From assembly GCF_018390695.1 (NCBI RefSeq), contig NZ_JAHBGF010000028.1, positions 186,001 to 250,000 of the forward strand: a stretch of 64,000 bases of DNA. The letters are read 5' to 3'. Made by a program: the position numbers and the translations under genes. This stretch comes from Ancylobacter sonchi. Its GTDB lineage: Bacteria > Pseudomonadota > Alphaproteobacteria > Rhizobiales > Xanthobacteraceae. Below the pieces are notes generated by a model. It was not told where the DNA came from and did no database searches. It saw nothing but the letters and a program-made list of their open reading frames with translations. Each line of letters begins with the position of its first letter. Positions within the stretch are counted from its first letter, which is position 1. Below, piece after piece: positions 34,714 to 42,643 of the stretch.

Positions 34714-35703
34714 TCAGCCGAGATACGACTTCAGGATGGAGGCGCCCATCGTGTATTTGGGGTCCACCATGTTGCCGAGGCGCACGCGGCCGCACTGGGT
34801 CAGCAGCATGTAGGCCTCGATCTCGTCGAAGCCGAAATCGGCGGCCATCCAGCGGATCAGGTCGCGATAGGCCATGCGGGTGGCGTCCTCCATCGGGCGG
34901 GTGGAGCCGATCGACATGATGAAGTCCTTGGTCTCCAGCCGCGGCGTGCCGATGGTCCAGCCCTTGATCAGGTCGATCTGCACCGTGGTGACGGTCGGGT
35001 GCTCCAGCGCCACGCCGCACAATTCGCCGTCGCCCTGGGTGGCGTGGCAGTCGCCGAGATAGAGCAGGCCGCCCTTGGTGTTCACCGGCAGGTAGATCAC
35101 CGCGTCGACGCCGACATCGGGCAGGTCCATGTTGCCGCCGTAATAGTCCGGCTGCAGCGAGGTGATCGCCTCGATCTCCGGCGAAGTGCCGATGGTGCCG
35201 ATGAACGGCACATAGGGCAGGGTGAGCTTGTCGCTCCACTTCGTGCCGGTCTCGGCGTCGACATGAAGCTTCTTGACCTTGATCGGCAGCGGCGCGTTCA
35301 GCATCGCCGTGTCCTTGGTCGGTACCAGCCCGCCGAAATCCGGCATGATCAGGGTGGTGCCGACCGGCTGCTCGCCGCGCGGGACGATGCTCTTGATGTA
35401 GACCGCCAGCGTGTCGCCCTTTTCCGCGCCCTCGACGAAGATCGGGCCGTTCTGCGGGTTCAGGTAGGGGAAGTTCAGGATCTCGAGCGGGTTGTCGGTC
35501 TCGTGCTTGATCTTGCCTTCGAAGGCGTCGTGCGTCTCGGCGGCGACCACCGCGCCGGGCTGGACCTTCAGCACCGGCGCGACATAGGGGCCGTACACAT
35601 AGTGGTAGGTGCCCTGCTCCGCCTCGGTGAGGGTGTGGAACGCGCCTTCCTTGCCCTTGGCAAGGCCCTTGCGCGCCATGATGGAGTTTTCGAGCCAGGA
35701 CAT
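34714..35703 (-). CDS. fmdA: Formamidase/acetamidase
   Basis: A 329-aa FmdA/AmdA-family enzyme that hydrolyses short-chain amides such as formamide to the acid and ammonia in the cytoplasm. Typical blocks: GDCHATQGDGELCGVALE, LQPDYYGGNMD and RTPMED-like STRPMEDATRMA. It follows the ABC importer genes with 29 bp spacing, placing it in the amide-uptake operon regulated by amiC/amiR. Confidence 0.93.
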   Translation of the reverse strand: MSWLENSIMARKGLAKGKEGAFHTLTEAEQGTYHYVYGPYVAPVLKVQPGAVVAAETHDAFEGKIKHETDNPLEILNFPYLNPQNGPIFVEGAEKGDTLAVYIKSIVPRGEQPVGTTLIMPDFGGLVPTKDTAMLNAPLPIKVKKLHVDAETGTKWSDKLTLPYVPFIGTIGTSPEIEAITSLQPDYYGGNMDLPDVGVDAVIYLPVNTKGGLLYLGDCHATQGDGELCGVALEHPTVTTVQIDLIKGWTIGTPRLETKDFIMSIGSTRPMEDATRMAYRDLIRWMAADFGFDEIEAYMLLTQCGRVRLGNMVDPKYTMGASILKSYLG

Positions 35704-35732
35704 GCTGTTCTCCTTGAAAGTGGCTGTCTCGG

Positions 35733-36446
35733 TTAGACGGCGAGATGGCGGCGCATGGCCTCGCCGTCGGCGAGCTCCTCGCGCCCGAGCGCGGCGACGA
35801 TGCGGCCCTTGTCCATGACGTAGCAGCGCTGGGCCATTGCCCGGATCATGTCGATGTTCTGCTCGACGAGGACGACGGTGACGCCGGTATCCTTGTTGAG
35901 CTGGACCATGATGCGGGCGATGTCCTGCACGATGTTCGGCTGGATGCCTTCCGACGGCTCGTCGAGCAGGATCAGCGACGGGTTGGCGACCAGCACGCGG
36001 CCGATGGCGAGCTGCTGCTGCTGGCCGCCGGACATGGTGCCGGCGCGCTGGCTCCAGCGCTCCTCCAGGATCGGGAAATAGCCGAGCACCCGCTTGCGGT
36101 CGGCCTCGGAGACGCCGCCGGACCGGAGGCCGCCTACCGCGATGTTCTCGCCGACGGTGAGGCGCGGGAACACGTCGCGGCCCTGCGGCACGTAGCCGAT
36201 GCCGAGCCGCGCCCGCTTGAAGGCGGTGAGCCCTTCCACCGGGCTGCCCTGATAGACGATGGAGCCGTCCATGGTCGGGACGAGGCCGATCAGGCTCTTC
36301 ATCAGCGTCGACTTGCCGACGCCGTTGCGGCCGATCACCGCGACGATTTCGCCCTCGCGCACCTCGAGGTCGAGGCCCTGCAGCACCGGCTTGCCGCCAT
36401 AGCCGGCCCTGAGGCCGAGGGTGGAGAGCATGACTTCCTTACGCAT
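35733..36446 (-). CDS. Urt/Fmd-type ABC transporter, ATP-binding protein (UrtE-like)
   Basis: A 237-aa LivF-like ATPase with Walker A GRNGVGKST, signature MSGGQQQQLAIGRVL and Walker B LILLDEPSEGIQPN. It resembles UrtE and FmdF. ATG at 36446 has GGGAGGG 5 nt upstream; an upstream frame is a shadow. It overlaps the UrtD-like gene by 8 nt. Confidence 0.9.
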   Translation of the reverse strand: MRKEVMLSTLGLRAGYGGKPVLQGLDLEVREGEIVAVIGRNGVGKSTLMKSLIGLVPTMDGSIVYQGSPVEGLTAFKRARLGIGYVPQGRDVFPRLTVGENIAVGGLRSGGVSEADRKRVLGYFPILEERWSQRAGTMSGGQQQQLAIGRVLVANPSLILLDEPSEGIQPNIVQDIARIMVQLNKDTGVTVVLVEQNIDMIRAMAQRCYVMDKGRIVAALGREELADGEAMRRHLAV

Positions 36447-37194
36447 GGAGCCCTCCCGGCTGCTGATGGGCGGTCGCATGGGCCGTCGTCTGCCCGAGAT
36501 AGATCGCGGCGACGTCCTCATTGGCGACGATGTCGTCGATCGAGCCTTGAGCAAATACCTTGCCGAGATGCAGCACCGTGACCTTGTGGGCGACCTGCCG
36601 CACGAAGGCCATGTCGTGCTCCACCGCCAGCACCGTCATGCCCTCGGCATTGAGGCGCTGGATCATCTCGCCGGTGGCATGGGTCTCTTCCGGCGACATG
36701 CCGGCGGTCGGTTCGTCGAGCAGTAGCAGGCGCGGCTTGAGGCTGATCGCCATGCCGATCTCCAGCCACTGCTTCTGGCCGTGGCTGAGATTGCCGGCCA
36801 GCCGGCCGGCATCGGCGGAGAGGTTGAGGAAGGCGAGCAGCTTGTCGATCTCCTCGGCGAGATGCGCGGGCTCGTAATGGTGCTGCATCGCGATTTCGAG
36901 GTTCTGCCGCACGCTCAGCGCCTTGAAGATGCCCGGCACCTGAAACTTCACGCTCATGCCGCGGCGGATGCGCTGGAAGGATTTGAGCGCGGTGATGTCC
37001 TCGCCGGCGAACAGGATGGCCCCCGAGCTCGGCAGGTGCTCGCCGAGGATCAGCCGGAACAGCGTCGACTTGCCTGCGCCGTTCGGCCCGATGAGGCAGT
37101 GTACCTCGCCGGTCTCCAGCGCGAGGTCGACATTGTTGGTGACGTGCAGGCCGCCGAAGCGCTTGTTGAGGGCCCGGGTCTCGATGAGCGGCAT
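36439..37194 (-). CDS. Urt/Fmd-type ABC transporter, ATP-binding protein (UrtD-like)
   Basis: A 251-aa LivG-like ATPase. Walker A is GPNGAGKST and the signature has the UrtD-typical LSHGQKQWLEIGMAI. The start overlaps the preceding permease stop in TGATG. It forms a heterodimer with the UrtE-like ATPase to energise the amide/urea importer. Confidence 0.92.
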   Translation of the reverse strand: MPLIETRALNKRFGGLHVTNNVDLALETGEVHCLIGPNGAGKSTLFRLILGEHLPSSGAILFAGEDITALKSFQRIRRGMSVKFQVPGIFKALSVRQNLEIAMQHHYEPAHLAEEIDKLLAFLNLSADAGRLAGNLSHGQKQWLEIGMAISLKPRLLLLDEPTAGMSPEETHATGEMIQRLNAEGMTVLAVEHDMAFVRQVAHKVTVLHLGKVFAQGSIDDIVANEDVAAIYLGQTTAHATAHQQPGGLHA

Positions 37195-38270
37195 CACGCG
37201 TCTCCCGGAAGGTTGTTGTTGGCCCGCTTGGTGAAGGGGCGGGCGACGAGCTTGGCGAGCGCCAGGATGAGGCCGCTCGGCGCCAGCAGCACGGTGAGCA
37301 CCAGCATCACGCCCATCACCACCAGCGCGTACTGGCTGCCATGGATGGTGAGCGCCTGGAATACCGCGAGCACGGTGACGGTGCCTATCAGCGTCGTCGT
37401 GAGGTCGGAGCGCCCGCCGACCGCGACCCAGACGATGGGCAAAGCGGCGGCGGTCATGCCCATGCTGGACGGGGTGATGTACTGGCCCCAGCTGGTGTAG
37501 AGCACGCCCGACAGGCCGGCCAGCGCCGCGCCGATGACGAAGGTGCCGAGCTGGTATTTGCGGATGTCGTAGCCGAGCATCTCGGCCCGCTCGGGATTCT
37601 CGCGGATGGCGACCAGTACGTTGCCGAACGGCGAGTTCACCAGAATGCGCAGGCCGAGATAGACGACGACCAGCATGGCGAGCACGACGTAATAGAGCTC
37701 GACGTCGGGGAACAGCACGATGTCGCCGCCGGGCCAGGGCAAAGTGAGTGGCGGCATGTTGCTCATGCCGTTGAAGCCGTTGAGCCGCGCGCTGCCGATC
37801 CGCCATTCCGGGCCGGCGGTCTGCGCCATGAAGCGCTCCAGCACCAGCGTCACCGACAGGGTGACGATGCCGAGGAACACGCCGGAGATCCGCCCGAAGA
37901 ACAGGAAGTAGCCGAGCAGCGCCGCGAACAGCGCCGCGACCGCCACCGCGAACAAAAGCGCCACGAAGGTGAAGCCGTAGGCGGCGCCGAAATTGATGGT
38001 GAGGATGCCGTAGCTGTAGCCGGCGATGCCGAAGAAGGCGGTCTGCCCGAAGCTCAGCGAGCCGCCATAGCCCCAGATCAGGCAGAGGCCGAGCGCCATG
38101 AAGATCCAGGTGAAGAAATACACCGTGTTGCCGACCGTGTAGCCGTCCGAGAACAGCGGATAGGCGCAGGCAGCGGCGAGCGTGACGAGGAAGCCGGCCC
38201 AGAAAAGCGGGCCGCGTCCCAGCGTCTGCGGCCCTTCGAGGCGGCGGAGGAAGCGGGTAAGCGCGTTCAT
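37194..38270 (-). CDS. Urt/Fmd-type ABC transporter, permease (UrtC-like)
   Basis: A 358-aa LivM-like membrane protein. The conserved GYGGSLSFGQTAFFGIAGYSYG and RENPERAEMLGYD segments are present, with about ten membrane segments. It is adjacent to the UrtB-like permease (38290) and overlaps the ATPase start by one base. Confidence 0.92.
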   Translation of the reverse strand: MNALTRFLRRLEGPQTLGRGPLFWAGFLVTLAAACAYPLFSDGYTVGNTVYFFTWIFMALGLCLIWGYGGSLSFGQTAFFGIAGYSYGILTINFGAAYGFTFVALLFAVAVAALFAALLGYFLFFGRISGVFLGIVTLSVTLVLERFMAQTAGPEWRIGSARLNGFNGMSNMPPLTLPWPGGDIVLFPDVELYYVVLAMLVVVYLGLRILVNSPFGNVLVAIRENPERAEMLGYDIRKYQLGTFVIGAALAGLSGVLYTSWGQYITPSSMGMTAAALPIVWVAVGGRSDLTTTLIGTVTVLAVFQALTIHGSQYALVVMGVMLVLTVLLAPSGLILALAKLVARPFTKRANNNLPGDA

Positions 38271-38289
38271 GTGTGTCTCGTGTTCCCGC

Positions 38290-39162
38290 TCAGGCGCGCT
38301 CGCGCAGAAGGAAGCCGGAAATGCCGCGCGGCAGCACCCGGATGACGACGATGACGGCCACCAGCAGGCCGATCTGGCCGAAGAGCTGGCCGTACCAGGA
38401 GGTCATGGTGGCCTTCACCACGGCGAGCAGCGCCGCCGCCGGCGCGGTGCCGAGGAAGACGTCGGCGCCGCCGACCACCACGGTGACGAAGGCTTCCATG
38501 ATGAAGGTGGTGCCCATGGTCGGCACCAGCGTCATGGTCGGTGCGTAGAGCCCGCCGGCGAGGCCGGCGAGGCCGGCGCCCAGCGCGAAGGTGAGGCTGT
38601 AGACGCGGCGGGTGTCGACGCCGAGCGCCGCCGCCATGTGCGGCACCTGGATGGTGGCGCGGGCCATGACGCCGAAGCGCGTCCAGTTGAACAGCGCATA
38701 CAGGCCGGCGAGCACCACGATGGCCATGACGAACAGCACGAGGCGGTAGAGCGAATAGGAATAGGCGCCGACCTGGAAGCTGCCGAACGGCGTGCCGACG
38801 CCGGCCATGGTAGAGCCGAGCAGGATCAGCGTGCCCTGGGTGCCGATCAGGCTGAGGCCCCAGGTGGCGACGATGGTGTCGAGCGGCCGGTCGTACAGAT
38901 GCCGGACCACGACGATCTCCACCAGCGCGCCGACCATGCCGGCGACCAGCGCGCCCAGCACGATGGCCAGCGGCAGCGGCAGGCCGGCATGGGCGGCGGA
39001 GACGGTGACATAGGCACCGCACATGATGAATTCGCCATGGGCGAGGTTGATCACGCCCATCATCCCGAAGATGACGGCGAGCCCGCAGGCGGACAGCACC
39101 AGGAAGGCGAAGGCGTCGCCGAACTGGTAGAGCGCGGAGAAGGCGAGGGTTCCGACATCCAT
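38290..39162 (-). CDS. Urt/Fmd-type ABC transporter, permease (UrtB-like)
   Basis: A 290-aa LivH-like permease with about eight helices. GVINLAHGEFIMCGAYVT is the family signature. ATG at 39162 fits; the longer frame begins with a basic shadow. It lies 19 bp from the UrtC-like gene. Shorter than the 500-aa UrtB of cyanobacteria, as in Fmd systems. Confidence 0.9.
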   Translation of the reverse strand: MDVGTLAFSALYQFGDAFAFLVLSACGLAVIFGMMGVINLAHGEFIMCGAYVTVSAAHAGLPLPLAIVLGALVAGMVGALVEIVVVRHLYDRPLDTIVATWGLSLIGTQGTLILLGSTMAGVGTPFGSFQVGAYSYSLYRLVLFVMAIVVLAGLYALFNWTRFGVMARATIQVPHMAAALGVDTRRVYSLTFALGAGLAGLAGGLYAPTMTLVPTMGTTFIMEAFVTVVVGGADVFLGTAPAAALLAVVKATMTSWYGQLFGQIGLLVAVIVVIRVLPRGISGFLLRERA

Positions 39163-39193
39163 CGGCGAAGCGGCCTTGTGCTGGAAGGAAAGG

Positions 39194-39244
39194 GTTGCCC
39201 CGGCCCTCTCTCTTTCGAGATCGGAGGGGGTCGGCCGGGGCAAC
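39194..39244 (-). promoter_or_regulatory. Strong hairpin between binding-protein and permease genes
   Basis: GTTGCCCCGGCC and GGCCGGGGCAAC are perfect 12-bp arms, extended by CCCTC/GAGGG inside. It fills the 176-bp gap between the binding-protein and permease genes. As there is no U-tract it probably limits read-through or protects the upstream message. Confidence 0.65.
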
Positions 39245-39338
39245 GGGCGCGACGGACAAGGGGACGCCGCCGCGCGAGGAGACGGGCCGGACCGGCGAAC
39301 CGGTCAGGCCCGAAGTGCTGTCGTCAGCGCTGCCGCTA

Positions 39339-40589
39339 TCAGGGCTTCGGCGGCGGGTTCGAGGGCGTGTACTGCGCGCTCGGGTCGCTCTTGGTCAGGT
39401 CGCAGCCGGCTTCGCCGAGCCAGTACGGCTTGATGTCCTGCCAGACCTTCGGGAAGGAGATCGAGTGATCCTCGCCCACCTTCGCCAGGTAGATGGTGTG
39501 CGACATGTGCTGGCTCTTGGGATCGAGGCAGACCTTGCCTTCCGGCGCGTCCATGCAGACGTCGCCCTTGGCGATCTCCTTGCGCAGGTCCTCGCGCTTG
39601 GTCGACTTCGCCCGCTCCACCATCTGCTTGTACAGATAGACGGCGAGGTAGGAGTTCTCGGCTTCCTGGTTCACATAGGGCTCGTCGGGGAACATCGCCT
39701 TGAACTTGGCGAAGAACGCCTTGGAGGCCGGGCTGTCGATTTCCTCGATGTAGTTGGTGGTGACGTACATGTCCTTGAGCGACGGCGGCTTGAAGCGCTT
39801 GTGCTCGTAGCCCTGGCCGACATTGACCGAGGAGGCCATCGGCAGGTTCACGCTGGCGGCGGCGGCCTGCTCGTAATAGGAGGCCTGCGCGGTGCCGACC
39901 AGCAGCGTCACCACGAAGTCGGGCTTGGCCTTCTGGATGTTCTGGATGTTCTGCGAGAACTGGGAGACGCCGAGCGGGATGAAGTCCTCGCCGACCATCT
40001 CGCCGCCGTGCTCCTTGACGATGTTGCGCACCCATTCGGCGGAGATCTGGCCGAAATTGTAGTCGGCGGCGAGCGTGTAGACCTTCTTGCCGTACTTCTC
40101 CATCATCCACGGGATGAGGGTGGAGAACTGCTGCTCGGGCACCGCGCCGGTGACGATCATGTTGGCGTCGCAGACGCCGCCTTCATACTGGTTGTTGTAG
40201 AAGGCGAGCCCGTCGAACTGGTTGACGATCGGGCGATAGGCCTCGCGCGAGGCCGAGGAGAAGCCGGCGAACACCGCGTCGACCTTGTCGCGCTGGAGCA
40301 CGCGGCGCATGAACTCCTGATAGCGGGTGTTGTCGGACTGGGTGTCGTAGATCACCAGTTCCAGCGGGCGGCCGTCGATGCCGCCGGCCTTGTTGATCTC
40401 GTCGGCGGCGAGCTGGATGGCGTGCACCTTGCCGATGGTGGCAGCGGCGAAGTCGCCGGACTGATCCTCGAGCACGCCGAGCTTGATCGGATCGGCGGCC
40501 AGCGCGGGGGTGAGGCTGTGGGCGGCGCCGAGCAAAAGCGTCCCCGAGAGGGCTGCGGCACGCAGCCCCCGCATGGTCTTCCCAGTCAT
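39339..40589 (-). CDS. Amide/urea ABC transporter, periplasmic binding protein (FmdD/UrtA-like)
   Basis: A 416-aa Peripla_BP_6 protein with signal peptide (AAALSGTLLLGAAHSLTPALA). The N-terminal GVLEDQSGDFA and the FYNNQYEGG block resemble FmdD, UrtA and the AmiC fold. A C-terminal VCMDAPEGKVCLDPKSQH segment with two Cys may form a disulfide. It is the first transport gene of the operon after amiR, with 19 bp spacing. Confidence 0.9.
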   Translation of the reverse strand: MTGKTMRGLRAAALSGTLLLGAAHSLTPALAADPIKLGVLEDQSGDFAAATIGKVHAIQLAADEINKAGGIDGRPLELVIYDTQSDNTRYQEFMRRVLQRDKVDAVFAGFSSASREAYRPIVNQFDGLAFYNNQYEGGVCDANMIVTGAVPEQQFSTLIPWMMEKYGKKVYTLAADYNFGQISAEWVRNIVKEHGGEMVGEDFIPLGVSQFSQNIQNIQKAKPDFVVTLLVGTAQASYYEQAAAASVNLPMASSVNVGQGYEHKRFKPPSLKDMYVTTNYIEEIDSPASKAFFAKFKAMFPDEPYVNQEAENSYLAVYLYKQMVERAKSTKREDLRKEIAKGDVCMDAPEGKVCLDPKSQHMSHTIYLAKVGEDHSISFPKVWQDIKPYWLGEAGCDLTKSDPSAQYTPSNPPPKP

Positions 40590-40608
40590 CTTACTCTCCT
40601 GTGAAAGG

Positions 40609-41268
40609 TTATCGTCTTTCCGCGCTATGTCCGATGAGGCGCGGTTGCGTCGTCTGGCCGGAAATGCCGGCCCGCTTCTTCATGAAGGCTTCGCAATAGT
40701 CTTCGAGGCTCTGCCGCGAGCGCATGCTTTCGCGGCGAAGACATTCATAGGCTTCGTCGTCATCGACGCCCGCATCCTGCATGTGGGCGATGATGGCCTT
40801 CACCACCGCGCGGCGTCCGCGCCGGCGGCGATCCATGTCGTCGAGCCGCGCCCGGAGGTCGCCGCGCAACAGGAACTGGTTGATGCCGAGGAACAGGGCG
40901 GTGTAGACGGCGGCGCCCTGCACCGGCTTGCGCAGGAACGCCGTCGCCCCGAGATTGACGAGGTGCTTCAATCGGCTCGGCGCCTCGACCCCGACGAGGC
41001 CGATCACCGGCACCGGCGGCTGGCGCGAGCCGGCGTCGATGTCGAGGGCGAGCGGGTTGTCGAGGTCGCCGTCGACGAACAGGATGTCGCGCTCGGCCTG
41101 AAGCGTGGCCGGGTCGAGGTCGGCGCGCCCGTCGATCAGGGCGGGGAAGCTGGCACTCACCCCGAGCTTGCCGAGCGTGACGTGCAGCGCCTCGACGGCG
41201 GTGGGGTTGGACGTGACGATATGCGCCCGGCCGCCGTTGAAGTTCTGGAGCAGTCGTGGGGCCATCAC
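40609..41268 (-). CDS. amiR: ANTAR-domain antiterminator AmiR
   Basis: A 219-aa protein with an atypical receiver domain (DILFVDGDLDNPL but not the normal phospho-acceptor set) and a C-terminal ANTAR helix bundle (RRAVVKAIIAHMQDAGVDDDEAYECLRRESM). AmiR binds RNA hairpins to prevent termination. Its start overlaps the amiC stop by 4 nt, so AmiC and AmiR are translated together, which fits the known complex. It probably acts on the terminator at 42428-42466. Confidence 0.9.
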   Translation of the reverse strand: MMAPRLLQNFNGGRAHIVTSNPTAVEALHVTLGKLGVSASFPALIDGRADLDPATLQAERDILFVDGDLDNPLALDIDAGSRQPPVPVIGLVGVEAPSRLKHLVNLGATAFLRKPVQGAAVYTALFLGINQFLLRGDLRARLDDMDRRRRGRRAVVKAIIAHMQDAGVDDDEAYECLRRESMRSRQSLEDYCEAFMKKRAGISGQTTQPRLIGHSAERR

Positions 41269-42413
41269 TTCACCACCTTCAGCGACGTGTTGCGGGGAGC
41301 GACTGCATAGCGCGGCGAGGACTGCACGAGATAGGGGTCGGGCCGCACCGGTCCGGGGGCCTCGACGAGGACGTCGAAGCGCGCGGCGGCGGTGGAAATG
41401 CCGATGCGCGGCGTGAGATAGGCGTGCAGCGTCTGCGGGTCGATGCGCACCTCGCCCTGCGGGGCGAGGAGATGCTGGCGCGTCGCCGCGTCCTTCACCG
41501 CCTCGACGTCGTCGGTACCGGCATCCGCCAGCGCGAGGATCAGCAGCTTCATCGCGATATAGGAGGCCTCGGCGTCGGCCGAGGAGGACGGGCCGCCCGG
41601 GAAGAGCTCGCGATAGGCGCGGGTGAAGGCGAGGCTGGCCGGCGATGAGAGCGAGGAGAAGTACACGCTGGAGCTCAGGTGTCCGTCCACCGCCTCGGCG
41701 CCGATCTCTTCCAGCTCCGGCTCCGACAGAGTGCAGCTCGCCACCGGGATGACGCGCGGCTGATCAATGCCGCGGGCGAGGCAGGCGGAGCGGAAGGCGC
41801 GGAAGAAGGCGTAGTTGCTGGTGCCGATGAGGTTGTTGAACACGAAGCTCGGGCGCGCCTCGAGGATCGCCTCGACCACCTGGTCGAACTCGGTGTCGCC
41901 GACCGGGACATAGCGCTCGGCCAGCACCCGCGCGCCGCGCGCCATCATCGCCTCGCGGAAGATGCGGGTGTTCTCCCACGCCCAGATGTAGTTGGAGCCG
42001 ATGCAGAAGGCGCTCGAACCGACATGCGCCAGCATGTGGTCGACCAGCGGCAGCACGTGCTGGTTCGGCGAGGCGCCGGTGTAGATGACGTTGTTGGAGC
42101 TCTCGAAGCCCTCATAGTGCGAGGGGTACCACAGCAGCGCGTCATGCTTCTCGAAATAGGGGATCACCTCCTTGCGGCTGGAGGAGGTGTAGCAGCCGAC
42201 CACGTGGCGGATGCCGGACTGCAGCAATTCGCGGCTGAGCTCGGCATAGCGCGTGAGCTCGCCGCCCGGATTGACCACCACTGGCTCGATGGTGACACCG
42301 GGCGCCGCCTGCTCGGCAACCGCCAGCAGCGCTCCGTTCAGCATGGAATGCGGAACGACGCTGTAGGGTCCCGTGGTCGAGAACATGACCCCTATGCGGT
42401 AGTGCTTCGACAC
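41265..42413 (-). CDS. amiC: Amide-sensing regulator AmiC (negative regulator of AmiR)
   Basis: About 382 aa, the same length as Pseudomonas AmiC. A Peripla_BP_6 fold without a signal peptide: RIGVMFSTTGPYSVV, LLWYPSHYEGFESS and ASPNQHVLPL match AmiC. It sequesters AmiR when no amide is bound. GTG at 42413 is used, with CGGAGCG 7 nt upstream; an earlier in-frame ATG (42524) would lie inside the leader. First coding gene of the amide operon. Confidence 0.9.
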   Translation of the reverse strand: MSKHYRIGVMFSTTGPYSVVPHSMLNGALLAVAEQAAPGVTIEPVVVNPGGELTRYAELSRELLQSGIRHVVGCYTSSSRKEVIPYFEKHDALLWYPSHYEGFESSNNVIYTGASPNQHVLPLVDHMLAHVGSSAFCIGSNYIWAWENTRIFREAMMARGARVLAERYVPVGDTEFDQVVEAILEARPSFVFNNLIGTSNYAFFRAFRSACLARGIDQPRVIPVASCTLSEPELEEIGAEAVDGHLSSSVYFSSLSSPASLAFTRAYRELFPGGPSSSADAEASYIAMKLLILALADAGTDDVEAVKDAATRQHLLAPQGEVRIDPQTLHAYLTPRIGISTAAARFDVLVEAPGPVRPDPYLVQSSPRYAVAPRNTSLKVVK

Positions 42414-42427
42414 TCTGCGCTCCGACC

Positions 42428-42466
42428 AAAACAAAAAGCGCCCGCCGGTCGATTGACCGTGGGCGC
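42428..42466 (-). terminator. Leader terminator (attenuator) of amiC-amiR-urt operon
   Basis: On the minus strand GCGCCC...CGGT-CAATCG-ACCG...GGGCGC forms a two-part stem followed by TTTTTGTTTT. It lies 15 bp before the amiC ribosome site, so default transcription would stop in the leader. The 5' arm's GGCGCC (42462-42467) can pair with an identical self-complementary GGCGCC at 42498-42503, giving a rival antiterminator fold. This is the classical target for AmiR. Confidence 0.75.
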
Positions 42467-42484
42467 CTTTGCCACCAACCCGCA

Positions 42485-42502
42485 GCACCTCAGGACAGGC
42501 GC
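42485..42502 (-). promoter_or_regulatory. Upstream leader hairpin, candidate ANTAR RNA target
   Basis: On the minus strand GCGCCT-GTCCTG-AGGTGC forms a 6-bp stem (one G-U pair) with a hexanucleotide loop, 18 nt before the terminator hairpin. ANTAR proteins typically bind a tandem pair of hexaloop hairpins, with the second overlapping the terminator, which fits the spacing. The usual A1/G4 loop bases are not seen in either loop. Confidence 0.5.
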
Positions 42503-42589
42503 CGTCGTTGGAAATGTTCACCAAATTGCCGCGACATTAGGCATCCTTGCCCGTCGCTCGTTTCTTAGGCTCGCGTGAAGTCGCCTTTT

Positions 42590-42595
42590 TGTCAA
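42590..42595 (-). promoter_or_regulatory. Candidate -35 element of the amiC leader promoter
   Basis: A minus-strand TTGACA (preceded by GC, giving the alphaproteobacterial CTTGAC) lies about 180 bp upstream of amiC. A matching -10 is weak. It would place the start near 42555, so the leader would be about 140 nt and include both hairpins. Independent transcription from the sigma-factor operon above is not excluded. Confidence 0.4.
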
Positions 42596-42643
42596 GCGGT
42601 TTTCCTCTCGGGAACATCCGTTGCACAATTTTCCCCGCCCGGC

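Noticed and set aside
32081-34813. A 910-aa plus-strand open frame opposite the nitrilase and GntR genes
   Set aside because: Antisense shadow of two recognisable genes.
39339-40589. Calling the importer a branched-chain amino-acid (Liv) transporter
   Set aside because: The ATPase signature LSHGQKQWLEIG, the amiC/amiR control and the fmdA and nitrilase genes favour an amide/urea system.
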